Positions 27,810-36,573 of a stretch of DNA of 47,898 nt are shown here, piece by piece. The DNA is taken from positions 1 to 47,898 of the forward strand of contig LNFB01000218.1 of assembly GCA_001464385.1 (NCBI GenBank), read 5' to 3'. Positions within the stretch are counted from its first letter, which is position 1. Each line of letters starts with the position of its first letter. The notes below the pieces were generated by a model. The model was not told where the DNA came from. It saw only the letters and a program-made list of their open reading frames with translations, and ran no database searches. The translations under genes were made by a program, and so were the position numbers. Source of the stretch: Deltaproteobacteria bacterium Ga0077550. Its GTDB lineage: Bacteria; Myxococcota_A; Polyangia; Nannocystales; Nannocystaceae.

Positions 27810-29111
27810 TCACAGTCGCGAGAACCACACCGTCAGCGTCCCGTCGGCGAGTACGGCGAGATCGGTGCGGCCGTCCCCGTCGAGGTCGGCGGCGCCCATG
27901 GCAGCGCCGCCGAGCTCGACCGGCGTCGCGATCCAGTCGCCAGCGTCGCTCTGCTCGATCACCGCCGCGGATCCGTCGCGGTCCTGCGCGAGCAGGGCGA
28001 TCGCGGCGCCCGCCTCGAGCTGCATCGGCAGCAGCGTGGCGGCGGTGGAGTCCCACGCGAGCGCGCGGGCCTTGGGGGCCGCGAGCGCGCCGGCGTCGCT
28101 GACGAGCACGCTGAGGCCGTTGGGGTACGCGCCCGTCACCACGTCGAGGTCGTCGTCGCCGTCGAGATCCACCGCGACGACGTCGCCGCCCTCGAGCACG
28201 CCCGGGCCCTCGAAGACCATGGTGCCGACGGCCAGCGTGTCGCCGTCGCCCTCGTAGACCACCAGCGGCAGCACCTCCGGCACGGCGTTGCAGCTGCCGG
28301 TGACGACGGCGTCGACGAAGCCATCGCCGTCCATGTCGGCGACGGTCGAGTTCGACACGTAGCAGGCCGGACCCATCAGGTTCACGCCGGTGGTGAAGCC
28401 ACCGATGCCGTCGGCCAGCTCGACGGTCACGCCCTCGCTGTGACCCTGCGGCACGAGCAGGTCGTCGATACCATCACCGTCGACGTCGAGCACCGCGACG
28501 CCGAACTCGGCGAAGATGCTGTCGTCCGGGGTGGTGAGGATCGAGGGGGCGAAGCCGGTCTCCCTCGCGAGCGCGGTGTGGATCGTTTCGTTGCCGCCGA
28601 AGGAGACCACGTCGAGGCCGGCCTCGCCGTCGAAGTCGCCCGCGGCCGAGAGCACACCCCACGCGAGCGGCGTGGGGTCGTCCGCCACGAACGCCCCGCC
28701 GTCGACCCCGAGGCCGGTGCCGCGGTGCACCTGCACGGGGGTCTCGCCCCCGTCCACCTCACCGGCCGCGAACACGTCGACGTGGCCATCGCCGTCGAAG
28801 TCGGCCAGCACGATCTCGCGGGCCGTGAGGTCGAGCGGCGTGGCGGCATAGCCCCACGGCCCGATGCCGTCGTCGCTGGGCGGCGTGCTGCCGGTCGTGT
28901 CTGCGCTGCCCGACGACGCGCCCGTGTCGAGCGCGCCGTCGGAGGTGCCGACCGACGTGCCGACCGACGTGTTGGTCGCGGTGGTGCCCGTCGACGGCCC
29001 GCTGCCGTCGCTCGGCATCGCCGACGACGACGAGCTGTCGTCGTGGTCCTCGGCGGCCTCGGGGCCACAACCGATCACCCACACGGCGACGATTCCAGCT
29101 CTACTCCGCAT
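27810..29111 (-). CDS. FG-GAP/VCBS repeat lipoprotein
   Basis: 433 residues. Lipobox VIGC (Cys15) is followed by an Asp/Ser/Thr linker of about 70 residues with a TSVG repeat. At least five Asp-rich loops follow: DFDGDGHVD, DFDGEAGLD, DVDGDGIDD, DMDGDGFVD, DLDGDDDLD and a final DLDGDGRTD, the FG-GAP/VCBS calcium-binding pattern. An extracellular propeller for adhesion or sugar binding is expected. It is the second such lipoprotein in the window (see 1658-2794) and lies 49 nt upstream of the outer-membrane-like gene of the sigma operon. Confidence 0.88.
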   Translation of the reverse strand: MRSRAGIVAVWVIGCGPEAAEDHDDSSSSSAMPSDGSGPSTGTTATNTSVGTSVGTSDGALDTGASSGSADTTGSTPPSDDGIGPWGYAATPLDLTAREIVLADFDGDGHVDVFAAGEVDGGETPVQVHRGTGLGVDGGAFVADDPTPLAWGVLSAAGDFDGEAGLDVVSFGGNETIHTALARETGFAPSILTTPDDSIFAEFGVAVLDVDGDGIDDLLVPQGHSEGVTVELADGIGGFTTGVNLMGPACYVSNSTVADMDGDGFVDAVVTGSCNAVPEVLPLVVYEGDGDTLAVGTMVFEGPGVLEGGDVVAVDLDGDDDLDVVTGAYPNGLSVLVSDAGALAAPKARALAWDSTAATLLPMQLEAGAAIALLAQDRDGSAAVIEQSDAGDWIATPVELGGAAMGAADLDGDGRTDLAVLADGTLTVWFSRL

Positions 29112-29119
29112 ACCGTGCC

Positions 29120-29125
29120 AGCGTA
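29120..29125 (-). promoter_or_regulatory. Putative -10 (TACGCT) 8 nt before the ATG at 29111
   Basis: On the minus strand GGCTACGCT is followed by 8 nt and the ATG. The spacing is slightly longer than in the other cases. Confidence 0.3.
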
Positions 29126-29166
29126 GCCGAGCGGCGCGGCGCCGTCAGCCATCATCGCCGCGCAGG

Positions 29167-29382
29167 ATGGCCAGCCTCGACGAGCTCCCCGCCGACGAGA
29201 TGGATGCCCTTGCCCGCGAGTCGGCCTCGAGCGGCGTCCGCATCGCCGAGGTCGCTCACCGTGCGGCGTCGGGCCACGGAAGCGACGACGGCCACAGGGG
29301 AGGGCCGTCCTGCGCATCGATCGAGCGCAGTGGGTCGGGCCGGAGATCGGCGACGGTCGCGGCCGTGCATTGGCCCTCGTAG
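29167..29382 (+). CDS. Possible small protein, uncertain
   Basis: 71 residues if real. The first half (MASLDELPADEMDALARESASSG) is acidic and helical with strongly G/C third positions, and lies mainly in the gap between two leftward genes. The second half runs antisense to the 3' end of the YD-repeat gene. It may be a small gene, a remnant, or chance. I list it because the 144-nt gap otherwise holds nothing I recognise. Confidence 0.2.
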   Translation: MASLDELPADEMDALARESASSGVRIAEVAHRAASGHGSDDGHRGGPSCASIERSGSGRRSATVAAVHWPS

Positions 29383-30209
29383 CGGTACGTCTCGCGCTCC
29401 TGCTCGGGGGTGCCAGGGCTCCACGTGGAGATCGCGAGGCGCCCGTCGGCGTCGTACTCGTAGCGATACCGGACGCTGTCGCCGACCGACACGAGGACGA
29501 GCCGCCCGTGCGCGTCGTAGGCGAAGTCCTCGACGATGCCCGGCGCGCGGAGGTGCCGGACGAGTCGGCCGGCGTCATCGTACTCGAGCACGCCGCTCGA
29601 CTCTCCGTTGTCCCACGAGACCCAGCGACCTCGTGCGTCGTGGATGTGCTCGCGCCTCGAGTGGGAGAGGCCGGGCCCGCGTTCCTCGATCGCGGCGACG
29701 CGACCGTCGACGATCCAGTACACCGAGACGCCGGCGCTGTCGCTCGCGCCGTTCGTGACGTGCGTGGCGGTGATCGTGTCGCCTTCGACGCGTAGGCTCG
29801 TCGTCTCCCGAGACACACGCGAGTCGCGGAACGACCGCCTCGCGATCGATCGCAGACGCCCGTTCGCGTAGCGGTAGCGGATCGCATCGCGGTGACGCAT
29901 CGGAGCGACGTCGTCTGGGCTCGGGTGGGGCTGCGAGAACCCCTTGGTCCGGAACGTCGACGACTCTCCGAGCAATCGGCCGCCAGCGCCACGCCACCAG
30001 GAGTGTCGGCCACGGCCGCCGCGTCCGTCGTCGACGATCGAGCGCACCGGGTCGCCATTGCGGTTCGAGAACATCACCTCGCCCTGGCCCGCGATGGCCC
30101 CGTAGTGGTGATGCACGCGGCAGATGGCCCGGCCGACACAGCCCATCGCCGCGACCGCGAAGAGGCCGCCCATCGCCAGGGTCGCGAACCACGTCGAGGT
30201 CGTGCGCAT
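29256..30209 (-). CDS. YD-repeat (RHS-like) lipoprotein
   Basis: 317 residues. Lipobox AMGC (Cys24). The mature protein carries at least three short tyrosine-aspartate repeats, EYDDAGRLVRHL, AYDAHGRLVLVS and EYDADGRLAIST, plus RYRYANGRLRSI, the repeat found in RHS and teneurin-type shells. RHS toxins are over 1000 residues with a shell and a variable toxin; this is far shorter and has no toxin tail, so it is a repeat protein only. Its ATG comes 2 nt after the stop of the gene upstream, so the two are one operon. Confidence 0.75.
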   Translation of the reverse strand: MRTTSTWFATLAMGGLFAVAAMGCVGRAICRVHHHYGAIAGQGEVMFSNRNGDPVRSIVDDGRGGRGRHSWWRGAGGRLLGESSTFRTKGFSQPHPSPDDVAPMRHRDAIRYRYANGRLRSIARRSFRDSRVSRETTSLRVEGDTITATHVTNGASDSAGVSVYWIVDGRVAAIEERGPGLSHSRREHIHDARGRWVSWDNGESSGVLEYDDAGRLVRHLRAPGIVEDFAYDAHGRLVLVSVGDSVRYRYEYDADGRLAISTWSPGTPEQERETYRYEGQCTAATVADLRPDPLRSIDAQDGPPLWPSSLPWPDAAR

Positions 30210-30211
30210 CG

Positions 30212-31036
30212 TCAGAAGCCCAGGTGCATCTGCGTCCAGCCGTGCTTGGTCCGATACACGACGACCGCCGCGTCGGAGCTGCTCAGCATGAGGCCGTCGC
30301 CCTGCGCACCGGGGGCGCCGAAGCGGTGCGTCGAGCGGGCCACGCGGCCGACGTATCCGCGGCCCCCCTTGCGTCGAAGCGGCCAGAGGTCCCAGGCCTC
30401 GATCCACGTGATGTTGGCGTCGACCCGCTCGCGGCCGGGTGGATCGTTCGGCGTGCCGTCCACGTTCGCGACCTCGGTCGTCTTCCAGTAGAGGTTGCGG
30501 CGCCCGGCCCCGATCAGCTCCGAGCCGCCCTTGCCCCACAACACGGCGATCCCACGCTGACGTCGATCGTCGCGCACGAGCACGACCTCGTCGCGCAGGC
30601 CGTCACCGTCGAGGTCGCCCTCGAACCCGCATGGCGCCTTGCGCAGGATGTCGCAGCCGGCGGTGTGATCGGGGAGCGCCACCTTCAGTCGATCGACGAG
30701 CGCCTCGGGGAGCTCGCGATGCGCCACGACGACGCCCGGCGTCGCGGGGGTGGCCTCCGCCGGAGCAGGCGCGGGTGTCGAGGGCGCGTCGCCGGCCGGG
30801 TCTGCGCTCGGGTCCTCGGACGGCGGCGTCGGGATCGGGGCGGGTGCCGTGGGCGCGGCGGGGTCGACGATCGTCTCGGGGCTGGTGGCGGCCGCGACAG
30901 GGGGCTCGGCGGGCGGGGGATCGACGCGCGGAACGGCGGTGCGTCGCTCGGTGACGGCGGGTGCCGGCTCCGCCGAGGATGGCGACGGCTGACACGCGCC
31001 GATCGAGAGCGCGACGAGGAGCATCGGTGTCCGCAC
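30212..31036 (-). CDS. Pro-rich lipoprotein of unknown function
   Basis: 274 residues from a GTG at 31036, chosen because TGCTATGAA lies 6 nt upstream; a TTG at 31042 is the other option. Lipobox SIGAC (Cys15). Residues 20-100 are a Pro/Ala/Thr linker long enough to cross the cell wall. The C-terminal 160 residues form a beta-rich domain with one acidic loop FEGDLDGDGLRDEVVLV, like a single FG-GAP unit, and a conserved-looking WLWPLRRKGG. Two cysteines (CDILRKAPC) could form a disulfide. No family recognised. Confidence 0.75.
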   Translation of the reverse strand: MRTPMLLVALSIGACQPSPSSAEPAPAVTERRTAVPRVDPPPAEPPVAAATSPETIVDPAAPTAPAPIPTPPSEDPSADPAGDAPSTPAPAPAEATPATPGVVVAHRELPEALVDRLKVALPDHTAGCDILRKAPCGFEGDLDGDGLRDEVVLVRDDRRQRGIAVLWGKGGSELIGAGRRNLYWKTTEVANVDGTPNDPPGRERVDANITWIEAWDLWPLRRKGGRGYVGRVARSTHRFGAPGAQGDGLMLSSSDAAVVVYRTKHGWTQMHLGF

Positions 31037-31042
31037 GCGCAA

Positions 31043-31048
31043 TTCATA
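31043..31048 (-). promoter_or_regulatory. Putative extended -10 (TGC-TATGAA), leaderless start at 31036
   Basis: On the minus strand TGCTATGAA is followed after 6 nt by GTG. It lies in the 24-nt gap after the kinase-WD40 gene. Confidence 0.35.
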
Positions 31049-31066
31049 GCACGTGTCGAGGAGGAC

Positions 31067-34000
31067 TCACCGTCCGGGCTTCGCCGACCACACGCGAACG
31101 AATCGATCGAACCCACCCGACGCGATCGCACCCCCATCCGGCGCGAACTCTACGGCGGTCGCCGCGGTGTCGTGGCTGCCGACGGTGAGCACGAGCTCGC
31201 CCGTGGTCGCGTCGTACAGCCGCACGCGGTAGTCCTGGCTCGCCACCGCCACGCGATCGCCGGTCGGGGATACGGCGAGATCGGCGATCGCTCGGCCGAA
31301 GGTCGGCACGCGCCAGCGCTCGTCACCGTCGGCCCCGCGGAGCAGCAGCGTGCCGCTCGCGTCGCCGAGGACCAACCGGCCGTCGGGGATCGCCGCGACG
31401 GCGACGAGGTCGGTGACCGTGCCGTCGACGATCGGCGCGTCGTCGATCGTCCAGCGCACCAGCCCGCCGTCGCCGACCGCGAGCACGCCCCCGGCCGTCC
31501 ACGCGCCGTCGTGCAGCGCACCGACGCCGGCGTCCGTGCGGCCGATCGCGGCGCCGTCGCCCGCCTCCCAGATCGCGATCGTGCCGTCGTCCCCCAGGCT
31601 CGCCACGCGCGTGCCCTCGGCGTCGAAGCCCAGCCACGTCACCGCGCCGCCGTGCGCGGCGATCCGCACCTGCGGCGAGAGCCCCCGATCGCGCAGCACG
31701 ACCTCGCCGTCGCGGCTGCCCGAGACGACAATGGTGTCCGTCGCCGCGACAGCGTCGACCGTCGCGCGGTGATCGTCGGCCCGCGCGAGCACGCGACCGT
31801 CGTCGGTCGACCACGCGATCACCTCGTCGGTGTCGTCGCGGCCCCACTGCGGCCCGCCGGCGCTGACGATGCGCGCCGGGTCGGTCCACGCCAGCGCGTG
31901 GATCTTCTCCTGCGCGCGCCAGCCCTGATCGATCGCGGGCGCCCGCAGATCCCAGGTCCGCACCGTGCCGTCGGCGCTGCCCGAGACGAGCCACGTCCCG
32001 GCGTCCGAGGCGTCGAGCGCGAGGGCGACCACCGCGAAGTCGTGGCCGCGCAGGATCCGACGGACGCTCGCGTCCTGGCGGTTCCACAGCACGATCTCGC
32101 CGTCGCGCCCGGCCGACGCCAGCGTGTCCCCGTCGATCGCGACCAGATCCGCGAGCCCGTCGCCGCGCTCGGGGAACTCGCGGCGGCGCGCCCCCGTGGC
32201 GAGGTCGAACTCGACGATGCGGCGCTTCCAGCCCGCGGTGTACAGCGCGTCCCCCAGCGGCAGCGCGACGTCGGGCCCCTGCGGATCGACGAACTCGCGC
32301 AGGGACGCGCCGCTCGTGGGGTCGCGCAGCGAGACGCCCTGCAGCGTCGTCGTCAGCACGCCGTCGCCGTGCACCCGCGCGGCGCCGAGCCGCACGCCCG
32401 TCGATATCGCGACCGATCGCCGATCCGCCGCGGCATCCCAGGTCTCGAGCGTGCCGTCCTGCCGCGTGACCACGAGGCCCGCGTCCGTGACCACCAGGCC
32501 CCAGATCGTGCTCCGCCCCGCGGCGATGGTGCCCATCCTTTCGCCGTGACCGTCGAGCACGTGCACGTGGCGACGATCGCCGCCGACGTAGATCCGATCG
32601 TGCGCGGCATCGATCGCCAGCGCGCCGGGATCGTCGTCGAGCGTCGTCGTCCACCCGCGGGTCCAGCCCGCGTCGGCCTCGCGTGTCCACGCGTCGACGC
32701 GGCCGTCGTGCGTGACGGCGATCAGTCGCGGCGTCGCGGCGCTGGTGTCGATCGCGATCGCCTGCACGGGCGCGCCGATGTCGAGGATCTGCGCGCTGCC
32801 ATCGCTCGTCGCGTGCAGCCGATCCCACTCCCAGCCGCGCTCGGCCTCGGGGCACTCGGACAGCGCGAGCTTGGCCCGCGCCAGATCGTGGCCCGCGATC
32901 GCGCGCTCGGCCACCGCGATGCGATGCAGGTACTCCGCGTGCGCCGACGCGCCGAGATCCCGCGCGCCCGAACTCGACACCCACGCCGCTGCGGCGACCC
33001 CCGCGGCTCCGAGCGCGAGCGTCGCGGGCACGACCCGGCGCGCGCGCCAGAGCAATCGTCGCGCGCGGTGGACCCGGCGCGAGCGCATCGCGTGGACCGG
33101 CTCGCCCCGCAGCGCCCGCTCGAGCTCCTCGGCGAGCGCGGCCGCGCTGGCCTGCCGCCGCGCCGGGGACTTCTCGAGCGCGGTCAGGATCACCGCGTCG
33201 AGTTCGCGCCACGTGGGCCCGCAGACCTCCGTCGGCGCGACGGGCTCGTGGGTGCGGATGAGCTCGGCGACCATCGCCGCGGGCACGCGCTCGATCGGGT
33301 ACGGCAGGCGCTCGGCGACCAGCTCGTACAGCACGACACCGAGGGCATAGACGTCGGTGCGCGCGTCGGGCTCGGCGCCGCTGGCATCGCACTGCTCGGG
33401 GCTCATGTAGTGCAGCGTGCCGACCAGCTCGCCCAGGCGCGTGCCCAGGGTCGCGGCGCGCCCGGCCTCGTCGATGAGCGCCGCGACGCCGAAGTCGATG
33501 AGCCGCGGCCGACCATCGTCGCCGACCAGGATGTTGCTCGGCTTGAGGTCGCGGTGCACGACGCCGTGGCCGTGGGCGTGGTGCACCGCGCGGCAGACCT
33601 CGACCATCGCGGCGATCCGATCGCGCCGCGACACCGCGCGCGCCCACGCGGTGATCGGCTGCGCGCCCGGGATGAACGCCAGCGCGAAGTAGGGCAGGGG
33701 CCCGAGCTCGCTGTCGTAGGTCGCGGCCTCGTGGATCTCCGCGATGCCCGGGTGGCGGAGGCGACCGAGGATCTCGGCCTCCTGGGCGAAGCGGCGGCGC
33801 AGCGCGTGGGCCCCGACGCCGGCGCGGAGGATCTTGAGCGCGACCGTGCGCCTCGGCGCGCGCTGGGTCGCCTCGTACACGGTGCCCATCCCGCCGTGGC
33901 CGATCACGCGACCGAGCGTGTACTGCCCGATGGTGCGGCCCTCGAGCCACGCGCGCGGCGTGACCCCGAGGCCGAGCGCGACCGGCTCGAGGAAGCCCTG

Positions 34001-34168
34001 CGAGGCCGCGTCGGCGGCGAGGAGCGCGAGCACCTCGTCGCGCATGGACCCGTCGTCGCCGCAGCGTCGCGCCAGCTCGGCGTCGCGCTGCTCGGGCGGG
34101 AGCTCGACGAGCTCGAGGAAGAGCGCATCGGCGTCGACGGGTCCGTCGTCGTCGCTCACGGACGACAT
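31067..34168 (-). CDS. Ser/Thr kinase with WD40 propeller
   Basis: 1033 residues. The first 75 residues form a helical region (ELVELPPEQRDAELARRC) often found before this kinase type. Kinase domain about 80-350: GHGGMGTVYEA, VALKIL, HRDLKPSN, IDFGVA and HYMSPEQC, all intact. A membrane helix (VPATLALGAAGVAAAAWV) is near residue 385. The remaining 600 residues are WD40-like repeats (LVSGSADGTVRTWDLR, VVSGSRDGEVVLRD, ASGGFDRFVRVWSAK), probably a propeller outside the membrane. It overlaps the end of the upstream sigma gene by 13 nt, so kinase and sigma factor are surely co-expressed. Confidence 0.95.
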   Translation of the reverse strand: MSSVSDDDGPVDADALFLELVELPPEQRDAELARRCGDDGSMRDEVLALLAADAASQGFLEPVALGLGVTPRAWLEGRTIGQYTLGRVIGHGGMGTVYEATQRAPRRTVALKILRAGVGAHALRRRFAQEAEILGRLRHPGIAEIHEAATYDSELGPLPYFALAFIPGAQPITAWARAVSRRDRIAAMVEVCRAVHHAHGHGVVHRDLKPSNILVGDDGRPRLIDFGVAALIDEAGRAATLGTRLGELVGTLHYMSPEQCDASGAEPDARTDVYALGVVLYELVAERLPYPIERVPAAMVAELIRTHEPVAPTEVCGPTWRELDAVILTALEKSPARRQASAAALAEELERALRGEPVHAMRSRRVHRARRLLWRARRVVPATLALGAAGVAAAAWVSSSGARDLGASAHAEYLHRIAVAERAIAGHDLARAKLALSECPEAERGWEWDRLHATSDGSAQILDIGAPVQAIAIDTSAATPRLIAVTHDGRVDAWTREADAGWTRGWTTTLDDDPGALAIDAAHDRIYVGGDRRHVHVLDGHGERMGTIAAGRSTIWGLVVTDAGLVVTRQDGTLETWDAAADRRSVAISTGVRLGAARVHGDGVLTTTLQGVSLRDPTSGASLREFVDPQGPDVALPLGDALYTAGWKRRIVEFDLATGARRREFPERGDGLADLVAIDGDTLASAGRDGEIVLWNRQDASVRRILRGHDFAVVALALDASDAGTWLVSGSADGTVRTWDLRAPAIDQGWRAQEKIHALAWTDPARIVSAGGPQWGRDDTDEVIAWSTDDGRVLARADDHRATVDAVAATDTIVVSGSRDGEVVLRDRGLSPQVRIAAHGGAVTWLGFDAEGTRVASLGDDGTIAIWEAGDGAAIGRTDAGVGALHDGAWTAGGVLAVGDGGLVRWTIDDAPIVDGTVTDLVAVAAIPDGRLVLGDASGTLLLRGADGDERWRVPTFGRAIADLAVSPTGDRVAVASQDYRVRLYDATTGELVLTVGSHDTAATAVEFAPDGGAIASGGFDRFVRVWSAKPGR

Positions 34169-34728
34169 GGCGGCGCGTCCTGCAGGTAGCGGTACAGCTT
34201 GGCCCGCGCCAGTCGGAACGTGCGCTCGACGCTGCGCAGCGGCACGCCGGACACCGCGGCGATCTCGTCGTGGGCCATGCCGGCGAAGAACCGCAGCTCG
34301 ACGATCCGCGCCGCGAGCTCGTCCTTGGCCGCGAGCCGGTCGAGCGCGGCGTCGAGGGCGAGCAGATCGACGACCTCACCGTACGCGTCGGCGATCGCGA
34401 GGTCGTCGAGCGGCACGGTGCCCTGGCCACCGCCGCGCTTGACCCGGCCGCGGGTCCGCGCGTGGTCGACGAGGATGCAGCGCATCGCCCGGGCCGCGGC
34501 CGCGAGGAACTCGCCGCGGCTGGCCCACGACGGATCGTCGCCGACGCGCATCCATGCCTCGTGCACGAGCGCGGTGGTCTGCAGCGTGTGATCGCCCCGC
34601 TCGCGCCGCATCAGCCCGTGGGCGAGGCCGTGCAGCTCGGCGTAGAGCGTCGACCACGTCTCGGTGTCGATCGACGCCGGCGCCCGCGCGCCCGCGGCCT
34701 CCCGATCGATCGCACCGCCGACGGACAT
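34156..34728 (-). CDS. ECF-like sigma factor (TIGR02999/Sigma70_ECF type)
   Basis: 190 residues. The conserved block HGLAHGLMRRERGDHTLQTTALVHEAW, followed by REFLAAAARAMRCILVDHARTRGRVKRGGG, is diagnostic of the TIGR02999-type ECF sigma family of planctomycetes and myxobacteria. Region 4 is FFAGMAHDEIAAVSGVPLRSVERTFRLARAKLYRYL. These factors usually pair with Ser/Thr kinases rather than with anti-sigma factors, and here a WD40 kinase follows with a 13-nt overlap. ATTCCCCCGGG lies upstream, also seen before the sigma gene at 26735. Confidence 0.95.
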   Translation of the reverse strand: MSVGGAIDREAAGARAPASIDTETWSTLYAELHGLAHGLMRRERGDHTLQTTALVHEAWMRVGDDPSWASRGEFLAAAARAMRCILVDHARTRGRVKRGGGQGTVPLDDLAIADAYGEVVDLLALDAALDRLAAKDELAARIVELRFFAGMAHDEIAAVSGVPLRSVERTFRLARAKLYRYLQDAPPCRP

Positions 34729-34735
34729 CGCCGCC

Positions 34736-34741
34736 AGCGTA
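34736..34741 (-). promoter_or_regulatory. Putative -10 (TACGCT), leaderless start at 34728
   Basis: On the minus strand GTCTACGCT is followed after 7 nt by the ATG. The GC-rich ATTCCCCCGGG lies about 20 nt further upstream, where a -35 would be. Confidence 0.35.
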
Positions 34742-34826
34742 GACCCGCGGGCGGGCCCGGGGGAATCACGTGGGTCGCTCGTCGCCGCGTCACGACCGCG
34801 GCGTAGCGGCCGTCACAGCTCCGGCA

Positions 34827-36503
34827 TCACTGCAGATACCACGGGGTCGCAACCGCGCTGCGGCACTGCCAGTTGAAGCTGCGCAGCTGGCCGATCTCGC
34901 CCCGGGTCGCGAAGCCCTCGACCAGCGCGTCGGCGGCCGCGCGCAGCTCGGCGTCGGTGCCCCCGTCGTGCCACCACGCCATCGCGACCACGTACGCGCT
35001 CTCGCCCCAGTGCTCCTCGTACTCGTCGGGCTCGTCGGCGTCGGTGCCGACGCCCATCCAGTAGAACGGGCGGCCCTCGCCGTCGAGGCCGTCGCGCGCG
35101 ACGATGCGACCGAGCTGCGCGATCGCGGTCTTCCCCGGAGCCGCGGTCGCGGCGTCGCGCTCGCGCGTCCACGCGTCGAGGCCGTCGGCCAGGATCGCGC
35201 TCATCCACGGGCTGCAGCCGACGTAGCCGTAGTCCTCGCCGTGGGCCTCGGCCTCGTGGGCGAAGCACCGCGCGTCGGGATCATCGTAGCCGGGCGGGAA
35301 GCTCGATTGCACCTCGAGGTACGCGGCGACGGCCTCGTCCGCGTAGCCCGCGAACGTCGCGGCCGCGTCGTCGGACACGATCTCGGCCCAGACGTACGCG
35401 AGCAGGGCGAAGCCGGCGTGGCGCTCGGTCCAGAAGTCCGCGCCGCCGCCGTACCCGGGATCGGACCACAGATCGTGGGCCCGCGTCGCGATCGACTCGG
35501 CGAACTCGCGGAAGCGATCGTCGCCGGTGAGCAGATAGTGGATCGCGGCGTGCTGCGCGTAGTGGTACTTCAGATCGTCGGCTGCACCCGGCACGGGGAT
35601 CTGCACGCCCGCGCCCGCGCCCGACGACTCCGCGACGTAGCGCGCGGTCTCGCGGTACGCCGTCGACAGCGGCGACAGCGATCCGCTGCGCGCGTAGCCG
35701 CGGTAGTGCGCCGTGCCGCGATCGTACAGCCACGAGCCGGTGTCGCCGCTCGCGGCGTCGAAGGCGTCGTAGCCGTAGGCCTCGTAGTCGCACAGATCGG
35801 CCCACGCCGCCTGGGCCCCGACCGCGTCGTCGACCGGCAGCTGCACGCCGGTGACCTGGCTGTCGGCGAGCCACGTCGCGGGCAGCAGCGCCCAGACGCG
35901 CGGGCCTGCGGTGCCGTCGGCGACCACGAGCGTGTCGGCGACCGGCACCGCGTCGAGCGTGGGGCCGGCGACGCCGAACTCGACGTCGATGTCGCGCTCG
36001 CCGGCGATCTCGAGGTCGATCTGGATCTGCACCGCGCGCGCGCTGCCGTCGGCGTGGTTCGCGAGCACGCGGCGGGCGCTCGGCGTCTCGCTGCCGTCGA
36101 CGCGCACCGTGATCGCGTCGCCGTCGTCGAGCGCGCCCGGCCACAGCGGCACCGCGAAGTTGATCCGCTGCGCGCCCGAGACGCCATCCTGCGGCACGAG
36201 GTGCACGACGACGGCCTCCGCCGGCGTCGGTCCGTCGGTGGTGCTGTCGGGATCGGTCGTCGGGTCCGTGGGATCGGTCGGGTCGGTGGGGTCCGTCGGG
36301 CTCGTGGTCGGATCGCCCGAGGCGTCGGTGCCGGAGGCGTCGGTGCCCTGCGAGCTCGGGCCTTCGGCCGACGACGGACCCGAGGCGTCGGCCGAGCTGT
36401 CGCCGAAGCTGCTCGCGCCGTCGTTGCCGCCCGCGTCACCGCAGGCCACGGCGGCCGCGAGCGCGAGGGGACCCAGGGGGCGCAGGGAATCGATCGGGTG
36501 CAT
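34827..36503 (-). CDS. Lipoprotein, probable carbohydrate-active (alpha/alpha) barrel
   Basis: 558 residues. Lipobox AVAC (Cys21), then about 70 residues of Ser/Asp/Gly linker ending in PTDP repeats. Next a beta-sandwich-like part, INFAVPLWPGALDDGDAITVRVD, as at the N-terminus of some rhamnogalacturonan lyases. From about residue 250 helical hairpins recur (YAQHAAIHYLLTGDDRFREFAESIATRAHDLW, HAGFALLAYVWAEIVSDD), as in (alpha/alpha) toroids of glycosidases and lyases. Catalytic residues are not obvious. It is divergent from the heparinase-like gene and may share its operator, so polysaccharide breakdown is the likely theme. Confidence 0.7.
   Translation of the reverse strand: MHPIDSLRPLGPLALAAAVACGDAGGNDGASSFGDSSADASGPSSAEGPSSQGTDASGTDASGDPTTSPTDPTDPTDPTDPTTDPDSTTDGPTPAEAVVVHLVPQDGVSGAQRINFAVPLWPGALDDGDAITVRVDGSETPSARRVLANHADGSARAVQIQIDLEIAGERDIDVEFGVAGPTLDAVPVADTLVVADGTAGPRVWALLPATWLADSQVTGVQLPVDDAVGAQAAWADLCDYEAYGYDAFDAASGDTGSWLYDRGTAHYRGYARSGSLSPLSTAYRETARYVAESSGAGAGVQIPVPGAADDLKYHYAQHAAIHYLLTGDDRFREFAESIATRAHDLWSDPGYGGGADFWTERHAGFALLAYVWAEIVSDDAAATFAGYADEAVAAYLEVQSSFPPGYDDPDARCFAHEAEAHGEDYGYVGCSPWMSAILADGLDAWTRERDAATAAPGKTAIAQLGRIVARDGLDGEGRPFYWMGVGTDADEPDEYEEHWGESAYVVAMAWWHDGGTDAELRAAADALVEGFATRGEIGQLRSFNWQCRSAVATPWYLQ
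36262..36300. repeat. Short tandem repeat encoding PTDPTDP
   Basis: Imperfect 9-bp units in the linker of the lipoprotein at 34827-36503 encode Thr-Asp-Pro runs. Length may vary between strains. Confidence 0.55.
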
Positions 36504-36533
36504 GGGAGGCGTTGCGACGATCGCCCAGGTCGT

Positions 36534-36573
36534 CCGCCAAGAAAATGATCGGTCCCGTGAAAATACTTGGCGG
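36534..36573. promoter_or_regulatory. Inverted repeat CCGCCAAG-N24-CTTGGCGG in a divergent promoter
   Basis: Perfect 8-bp arms at 36534-36541 and 36566-36573 lie in the 108-nt gap between two divergent carbohydrate-active lipoprotein genes. The spacer is unusually A/T-rich for this window (GAAAATGATC, GTGAAAATA), as expected for promoter DNA. A regulator dimer or a pair of dimers could bind here and control both genes. Confidence 0.5.

Noticed and set aside
29256..30209. RHS toxin
   Set aside because: Too short, has only a few YD repeats, and lacks the shell-closing core and a toxin tail; no immunity gene beside it.
30224..34189. 1321-codon rightward open frame
   Set aside because: It runs antisense to the kinase-WD40 gene and its neighbour; Arg/Ala/Asp/His noise with no motif.
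36262..36300. CRISPR-like or regulatory repeat
   Set aside because: The units are 9 bp, imperfect and in frame, and simply encode a Thr-Asp-Pro linker.
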